Shown here: positions 5,459 through 9,613 of the stretch, one piece after another | Position numbering within the stretch: the first letter of the stretch is position 1 | How the letters are laid out: every line of letters begins with the position of its first letter | Assembly: GCA_030638625.1 (NCBI GenBank) | Contig: DAOWEE010000283.1 | Span: 1 to 9,613 of the forward strand | Direction of reading: 5' to 3' | DNA length: 9,613 nt | DNA from: Methanosarcinales archaeon | GTDB lineage: Archaea; Halobacteriota; Methanosarcinia; Methanosarcinales; Methanocomedenaceae | The notes under the pieces: model-generated | Database searches by the model: none | What the model was told of the DNA's origin: nothing | The model's input: only the letters and a program-made list of their open reading frames with translations | Made by a program: the position numbers and the translations under genes

Positions 5459-8400
5459 ATGCGAAGTAATTTTTTAATATTCCTGACTTTCTTGCTGATA
5501 TTGTTAACAGCTAATATTGACAATTCCCAGGCATTAGTAGAAGATGACTGCAGAGTTTGTCATGGTTCTAACCTATCAGATACACATCATTTGTTAGTAG
5601 AGAATGAAGGGAACCAATGCCTTGACTGCCATCCCTATAGTTATGGAGGGGTAATCAAAATCAGCGATTGCCTGTTTTGTCACCCCATACCTGCAGAAAT
5701 AAATCATGGAAACAATTGTACAGACTGCCACTTAGAAGGTGGAACCTATGCTGCCTTGAACTGGAATGGTCCCATACTTAGCAAAACAGGATTTTTCAAT
5801 AGTTCCCATAAGAACATTACCGGAGACTTTGACAGCAGTAACTATTCCCGGATTTCCAGGGTTTGCTGGGGATGCCATGTTGATTATACTGATCAGCTGA
5901 CAAATCCAGTTCATTCAAAAACGGCCTCACAGCTACCTTTATGTGAATACTGCCACTTTGATGATACACCATTGAACAGTAATAATTTGCGGAAAAATCC
6001 AGTACAAATACCTGAACATCAGCCTCTTGGTGAAGACATTCAAACTCCGACATCGACCAATTGTACATCCTGCCATAACAATTCATTATCTATTCCGGTT
6101 CCAACCACTAATGTCTCTCGTAATACAGCAAAGAATTTTGTTTCGCACTATCTCGACACCAATAATTTAGTAACTACAACAAATAACACAACCGAATGCA
6201 TGTGGTGCCATTATGACCATTTTGAAAATATCTCCTGGGGTGAACCCACCAACCCAAACAGTTCCAGTAAAATTAACCACACTTTCCTGAATATCACTAA
6301 CAACAGCAACTGTTATCCTTGTCACTTCTTCAAAAGCGACTTTCTTGAGTCTTTTACATTCCATGACATAAAAATGACTCCTGGTGCTGAGAAGGATTGT
6401 CTGGGCTGCCATGATCTTGATACATTAATATCAGTACGTGAAAAGTTCCGGATCGATGTATCAGGTATGAACCAATCGGAAGCGATTCATTTTGACCTGA
6501 ATAGAGGTGAGGGCGTAACAGTCAATGAAAATAACGTGCGCTGCTGGGCATGTCATGGCGAAGGGGACGGTTCAGAAGCCAGCCAACCTCGGAGCCACCC
6601 GGCCTCGGTCCACAACGGTAATCCCAGGAACTGTAGCGATATGGACTGCCATAATGTGGGTCAGTCCATCTTTAATGAACCAATGGTTTATGAACATTTC
6701 AAATCTGTGGATGAGATTGACGAAAATGTCAGTACGGCAGTAGATTGTCCTGCCTGTCACTTAAATAGCGTTATTTATCACCGAGATAATATTATTCCAT
6801 CTGGTATCTCACTGGTATCCCATTATGGCTCCACCTCAGATTTGATAAATACAACGAGCTGTATATACTGCCACCTGGATGAAGACAATGCAGAAGAATG
6901 GGGTAATGCACCTGACCCAACAGATAATATTTCCAGATTTTCAGATGAAAAATGGGAAAAAAAGCTGAATGTTGGTGATAAATGGCATCTTGGTAATCGT
7001 TATTTCCTGACATTTGATGATATCGCAGCCGATGGAGATGGAGCTCACTTGCGATTGTACCAGGATGACATTTTACTCGAAGACATTGTAGTAAATGATA
7101 GTCAGGACTATACTTATGAAGCCGATATCATGGATTCAGACAGTAAGTTGGTAAAGACCAATATATTTGAACTAAACGTTACTGCTGTTTTCAGGAGTTC
7201 GAAGACAAAATTCGTAGAGGTCGAAGCAAGTCTCTGGAAACGGATTCATCCTGAGGATGATGATTCTGCCTGCTGGGCCTGCCATATGGATGACCATGTG
7301 ATTGACACGAAGAAATATCTTGTACTGGATGAAGATGAGGACCGGATATACTATGTAGAGAAATTACTGGACCATTCAGATGAAGATACCCAGGATAAGG
7401 AAATCCTTTCTGCAAGACACCTTTCACTCGAAGAAGGTGGTAATATGAGTCTGGAAATTGATGGGAACTTTACATTGACAGCTACAGAAGTGGACATCAA
7501 TGGTAAAAGTGTATTCTTGACACTGACCAAGGCAGGGAGCTTGGTTAAGGAAGGGGTCTACAAAGAAGGAGAGTATCTGGAATATGAAGAAGATCTATCT
7601 TATGAAGGACATAAAATCAATGATGTAGTTACCTTTTCTGCATTAATAGATAGTGTATTTCATGGGGCGAATTACGATGCTGTAATTGTTTCTGATGTCA
7701 AAGTTATTTCAGGACTTATGGCAATAGATGATGATGAGATACTTGGAGGGCATAATACAAGCCAACTACATACCAATGATATATTTTCTATAGGTGGAAT
7801 CCCGGATACATTCCATGTGCCACCATTGAACGAAGGCCTGGATGGTGGTTCTGATTGTGTTTATTGTCATGATGTAAGTAATGGTTTTGGTATATCATCA
7901 GTCAATGCCATCCAGACCCAGCTGGGGGGTCACAGTCAGCTCAATTCCGGTGCACCAACCAGTGGCCTGACCTATGATGTCAATAAGGCTTGCTGGGCCT
8001 GTCATGGTAATGGAAGGGACCCTGGTAGACATCCTGCTGATTACTTATACCCAAGGCAGTGTGAAGATTGTCATGTTGAACTGGAAAAACCAACCTATAT
8101 TACAGTGGATTTAAGCGATGAACCCCACGGCCAGGCTGAAGATTGCAACCGGTGCCATGGGGCAGATTATCCAGGATTGCATGTAATCAACATTTTTGAA
8201 CCGCTGACACCTAATATAATTACAATCGAAACCGGGTCAACAGTGGTAATGCTAGGACAACAAGTAGAAGTGGATGTCATTGCCATGGCCGGTTGGAACA
8301 TGAAGGTCAGGGATATAGAATATTTCATAGACATTGAAGGTCAACCTGGAACAGGTACATCGGTAGTACCAAATGATGGAATATTCGATGAACAAATTGA

Positions 8401-9448
8401 AGAGGCTGAATTTAACATTAATACCACCGGACTTGAATTGGGCAACCATACGGTATATGTTCACTCCATGGAACGCGATGATGAATGGGGCCCGGTTAAC
8501 AAAGTCGAATTCTCAATAGACCAATCAACAAATTCGGTAGGCCAACCAATTGACCAAAAAATAAAACAGTGGGCCTTAATATCAATATTATTGTTTTTTA
8601 TTGGGTTAACAATAATCCATAAATATAAAATTTCTTCCAGGAGATTGAATATCCTGCTTGGGATAATTTTCATATTATTAGTTATCACTGGATTTGGATT
8701 TTTTTCCCAGTTGGATGAGTCCACACAATTTTCCTCAGTAAGGGAGTATCAGGAATTGAATATTTCGGGTCAGGAATGTGGGGAATGCCATATCGAAGCA
8801 TCTGGTTATATGTCACTGGAATCTGGCAGGCATGCAGATTTAAAGTGTGTTTACTGTCATCCAAAACACACACATATCGAAGCATGTATAAACTGTCATG
8901 GTCCGCACAGTACACACCTGACATGCGAAAATTGTCTGGCTTGCCATCCTGCCCATTCACCACAGGAAATTGATTATCCTGAAAATGTTCCAAATGAGAA
9001 CTGTGCCATCTGCCATGAAGGGATTAATACTGTTTTGGAATTAAGTAGCACGAAACACAGCACTCTTCTTTGCACGAATTGCCATTCAATCCATGAAGAG
9101 ATTCCTGAATGCAATTCCTGTCATACCCCCCATACTCAAGATATGACCAGTAACGATTGCATGGAATGTCATCAGGCACATGACCCTGTGGTCATGGAAT
9201 TGCCGGCAGACACCCAGGATGGTGTCTGTGCAGTATGCCATATAGTCACCAATTCCACGTTACACGAAAGTGGCACTGAACATCAAGAATTAGGATGTAT
9301 TTATTGTCATCCTGAACATGGATATTTGCCAAGTTGTGAATCCTGTCACGGATTGCCGCATCTAAAGGCAATACATGAAGATTATCCAGAATGTATCCAA
9401 TGCCACATTGTTTCACATGATGTGAAAAACATCGTATTTACAAAATAA
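5459..9448 (+). CDS. Giant S-layer-fused multihaem cytochrome c (31 candidate haems)
   Basis: This extracellular electron-transfer cytochrome has 1,329 residues from the ATG at 5459; an ATG at 5417 would add 14. Residue numbers here count from 5417. A signal peptide covers 15-39 ('NSQA'). The outer part (45-914) has 18 CxxCH sites and one CX4CH (C406-H412). Two regions resembling the Methanosarcina S-layer domain (about 511-610 and 628-766) interrupt the haems, with one CWACH (619-623) between them. An Ig-like domain follows (about 931-1035). Two membrane helices (1051-1070, 1077-1097) are joined by a basic loop (K69-Y-K to R75-R76 of 10xx), fitting a cytoplasmic turn, so both haem regions lie outside. 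The C-terminal part (1121-1343) has 12 CxxCH in three 75-residue tetrahaem repeats. About 30 N-glycosylation sequons are present. S-layer/multihaem fusions are known from ANME-2-type archaea, where they are proposed to carry electrons through the S-layer to a partner or acceptor. That role is inferred here. Confidence 0.9.
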   Translation: MRSNFLIFLTFLLILLTANIDNSQALVEDDCRVCHGSNLSDTHHLLVENEGNQCLDCHPYSYGGVIKISDCLFCHPIPAEINHGNNCTDCHLEGGTYAALNWNGPILSKTGFFNSSHKNITGDFDSSNYSRISRVCWGCHVDYTDQLTNPVHSKTASQLPLCEYCHFDDTPLNSNNLRKNPVQIPEHQPLGEDIQTPTSTNCTSCHNNSLSIPVPTTNVSRNTAKNFVSHYLDTNNLVTTTNNTTECMWCHYDHFENISWGEPTNPNSSSKINHTFLNITNNSNCYPCHFFKSDFLESFTFHDIKMTPGAEKDCLGCHDLDTLISVREKFRIDVSGMNQSEAIHFDLNRGEGVTVNENNVRCWACHGEGDGSEASQPRSHPASVHNGNPRNCSDMDCHNVGQSIFNEPMVYEHFKSVDEIDENVSTAVDCPACHLNSVIYHRDNIIPSGISLVSHYGSTSDLINTTSCIYCHLDEDNAEEWGNAPDPTDNISRFSDEKWEKKLNVGDKWHLGNRYFLTFDDIAADGDGAHLRLYQDDILLEDIVVNDSQDYTYEADIMDSDSKLVKTNIFELNVTAVFRSSKTKFVEVEASLWKRIHPEDDDSACWACHMDDHVIDTKKYLVLDEDEDRIYYVEKLLDHSDEDTQDKEILSARHLSLEEGGNMSLEIDGNFTLTATEVDINGKSVFLTLTKAGSLVKEGVYKEGEYLEYEEDLSYEGHKINDVVTFSALIDSVFHGANYDAVIVSDVKVISGLMAIDDDEILGGHNTSQLHTNDIFSIGGIPDTFHVPPLNEGLDGGSDCVYCHDVSNGFGISSVNAIQTQLGGHSQLNSGAPTSGLTYDVNKACWACHGNGRDPGRHPADYLYPRQCEDCHVELEKPTYITVDLSDEPHGQAEDCNRCHGADYPGLHVINIFEPLTPNIITIETGSTVVMLGQQVEVDVIAMAGWNMKVRDIEYFIDIEGQPGTGTSVVPNDGIFDEQIEEAEFNINTTGLELGNHTVYVHSMERDDEWGPVNKVEFSIDQSTNSVGQPIDQKIKQWALISILLFFIGLTIIHKYKISSRRLNILLGIIFILLVITGFGFFSQLDESTQFSSVREYQELNISGQECGECHIEASGYMSLESGRHADLKCVYCHPKHTHIEACINCHGPHSTHLTCENCLACHPAHSPQEIDYPENVPNENCAICHEGINTVLELSSTKHSTLLCTNCHSIHEEIPECNSCHTPHTQDMTSNDCMECHQAHDPVVMELPADTQDGVCAVCHIVTNSTLHESGTEHQELGCIYCHPEHGYLPSCESCHGLPHLKAIHEDYPECIQCHIVSHDVKNIVFTK
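5549..5683 (+). other. N-terminal trihaem module shared with the octahaem cytochrome
   Basis: Three CxxCH sites at C45, C68 and C85 (numbering from 5417) are spaced 23 and 17 residues apart, with 'HHLLVENEG' before the second. The octahaem protein has the same spacing and 'HHLLAQNEG' at 4310-4444. This is clear homology between the two cytochromes. Confidence 0.8.
6062..6919 (+). repeat. Internal duplication in the outer haem region
   Basis: A two-haem segment at 6062-6256 (CTSCH-NNS, then 'NFVSHY', TT-rich stretch, CMWCH, 'WGEPTNP') recurs at 6746-6919 (CPACH-LNS, then 'SLVSHY', 'LINTT', CIYCH, 'WGNAPDP'). The copies are diverged and differ by seven residues in haem spacing (45 versus 38), so the duplication is old. 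Confidence 0.7.
6947..7714 (+). other. Two S-layer-like (Methanosarcina S-layer family) domains flanking one haem
   Basis: The first copy is about 6947-7246: 'LNVGDKWHLGNRYFLTFDDI', then a strand-rich stretch ending 'EVEASLWKR'. The second is about 7298-7714: 'SLEIDGNFTLTATEVDINGK', 'LTLTKAGSLVKEG', 'VTFSALIDSVFHG', 'VKVIS'. The pattern of 'L-x-L-x-K-D/A-G' and 'V-D/S-x-V-F-x-G' is what I know from the paired domains of Methanosarcina S-layer proteins. No haem site lies inside either copy; CWACH at 7271-7285 sits between them. Confidence 0.75.
8567..8707 (+). other. Two-helix membrane hairpin of the giant cytochrome
   Basis: Two hydrophobic segments (8567-8626 and 8645-8707) are separated by a short basic loop, H-K-Y-K then R-R. 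By the positive-inside rule the loop is cytoplasmic, and both flanking haem regions are outside. This matches the need for haem attachment on the outer face of the membrane. Confidence 0.8.
8777..9445 (+). repeat. Three tandem 75-residue tetrahaem repeats
   Basis: Units lie at 8777-9001, 9002-9226 and 9227-9445. Each has four CxxCH sites at offsets 0, 23, 36 and 52 (55 in the last unit), with conserved H-x2-L-x-C, CHxxH and CHxPH-like patterns. The first Cys of each unit (1121, 1196, 1271 counted from 5417) is exactly 75 residues from the next. This gives 12 haems in 223 residues, a dense wire-like array. DNA identity between units is low, so the triplication is ancient. Confidence 0.88.
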
Positions 9449-9449
9449 G

Positions 9450-9475
9450 AAAAAAACGTTGATGGAGCACTCCAT
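9450..9475 (-). terminator. Hairpin plus T7 terminator of the thermosome gene
   Basis: On the minus strand ATGGAG and CTCCAT form a tight hairpin (9462-9475), followed by a T7 run (9450-9456). It is placed 18 nt after the thermosome stop and touches the end of the convergent cytochrome gene, so it would stop transcription from reading into it. Confidence 0.55.
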
Positions 9476-9493
9476 ATGCCCCACCATCCTTAC

Positions 9494-9613
9494 CTATACT
9501 GCGTAGTCCTTCATTCCAGGTGCCTGTTTCGGCCCATCACTGCCACTGGAAGCAATCATATCATCAATGCGCAGTATCATGCTGGCCGCCTCTGATGCCG
9601 AATCAATGGCCTG
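9494..9613 (-). CDS. Thermosome (group II chaperonin) subunit, C-terminal end only
   Basis: This is the last 39 codons and the TAG stop of an ATP-dependent archaeal chaperonin subunit; the rest lies beyond the window edge. The segment 'AIDSASEAASMILRIDDMIA' is the C-terminal signature of the thermosome/TCP-1 family, where 'A-x-E-A-A-x-M-I-L-R-I-D-D' is nearly invariant. The tail after it is short and ends 'GPKQAPGMKDYAV' in place of the long Gly-Met-rich tail of many homologues. It is convergent with the giant cytochrome, with a 45-nt spacer. Nothing links it in function to the cytochromes. Confidence 0.92.
   Translation of the reverse strand, partial: QAIDSASEAASMILRIDDMIASSGSDGPKQAPGMKDYAV

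Noticed and set aside
6044..6052. T-P-T as a hematite-binding motif in the giant cytochrome
   Set aside because: The upstream hydrophobic and Ser/Thr positions of the published motif are not satisfied (D-I-Q before it), and such short matches occur by chance.
8924..8947. C-E-N-C before CLACH as a possible extra haem site
   Set aside because: The first pair (C1170, C1173) is not followed by His. Only the CLACH from C1173 fits the haem rule and the 75-residue repeat spacing.
5732..8993. Minus-strand and out-of-frame open frames of 60-102 codons inside the giant cytochrome
   Set aside because: The plus-strand frame is continuous and rich in CxxCH sites; the others show no recognisable protein features.

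Overview
The window looks like a chromosomal piece of a Methanosarcinales-type archaeon, most plausibly an anaerobic methane oxidiser of the ANME-2 / Methanoperedens type. The archaeal evidence is an eL21 ribosomal protein, an Rpo4 polymerase subunit, an archaeal Pus10, a thermosome tail, and promoters of the BRE/TATA form. The methanotroph assignment is an inference. It rests on a giant multihaem cytochrome that carries Methanosarcina-type S-layer domains, next to a PGF-pre-PGF / PGF-CTERM surface protein. No mcr or other methane gene is in the window to prove it.

Left part (1-2073, all minus strand): an information-processing operon transcribed right to left, pus10 - rpl21e - rpoF, with short spacers of 20 and 33 nt. 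A BRE/TATA-like promoter lies just before pus10 (about 2114-2129). Another promoter-like element at the left edge points out of the window.

Middle (2308-3819, plus strand): a secreted, wall-anchored protein transcribed divergently from pus10. Its order is signal peptide, immune-inhibitor-A/MAM-like domain, Ig-like domain, Gly10 linker, PGF-pre-PGF domain and PGF-CTERM-like tail. A perfect 11-bp hairpin overlaps its stop codon. A 343-nt non-coding stretch follows, holding a BRE/TATA-like promoter and what may be a leader of about 200 nt.

Right part (4163-9448, plus strand): two c-type cytochromes. The first is an octahaem protein (381 aa) with a C-terminal IPT/TIG domain. The second has about 1,329 aa and 31 candidate haem sites (30 CxxCH and one CX4CH). 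Its layout is signal peptide, an 18-19-haem outer region interrupted by two S-layer-like domains, an Ig-like domain, a two-helix membrane hairpin, and a 12-haem C-terminal domain made of three 75-residue tetrahaem repeats. The two cytochromes share the same N-terminal trihaem module, so they are paralogous there. They probably act in extracellular electron transfer: the giant protein could carry electrons from the membrane through the S-layer, and the octahaem protein could be a partner or shuttle. A hairpin with a T-run separates the two genes, so they may be transcribed separately or with partial read-through.

Right edge: the last 39 codons of a thermosome (group II chaperonin) subunit on the minus strand, converging on the cytochrome, with its own hairpin plus oligo-T terminator in the short spacer. 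No tRNA, rRNA, CRISPR array, insertion sequence or attachment site was seen.
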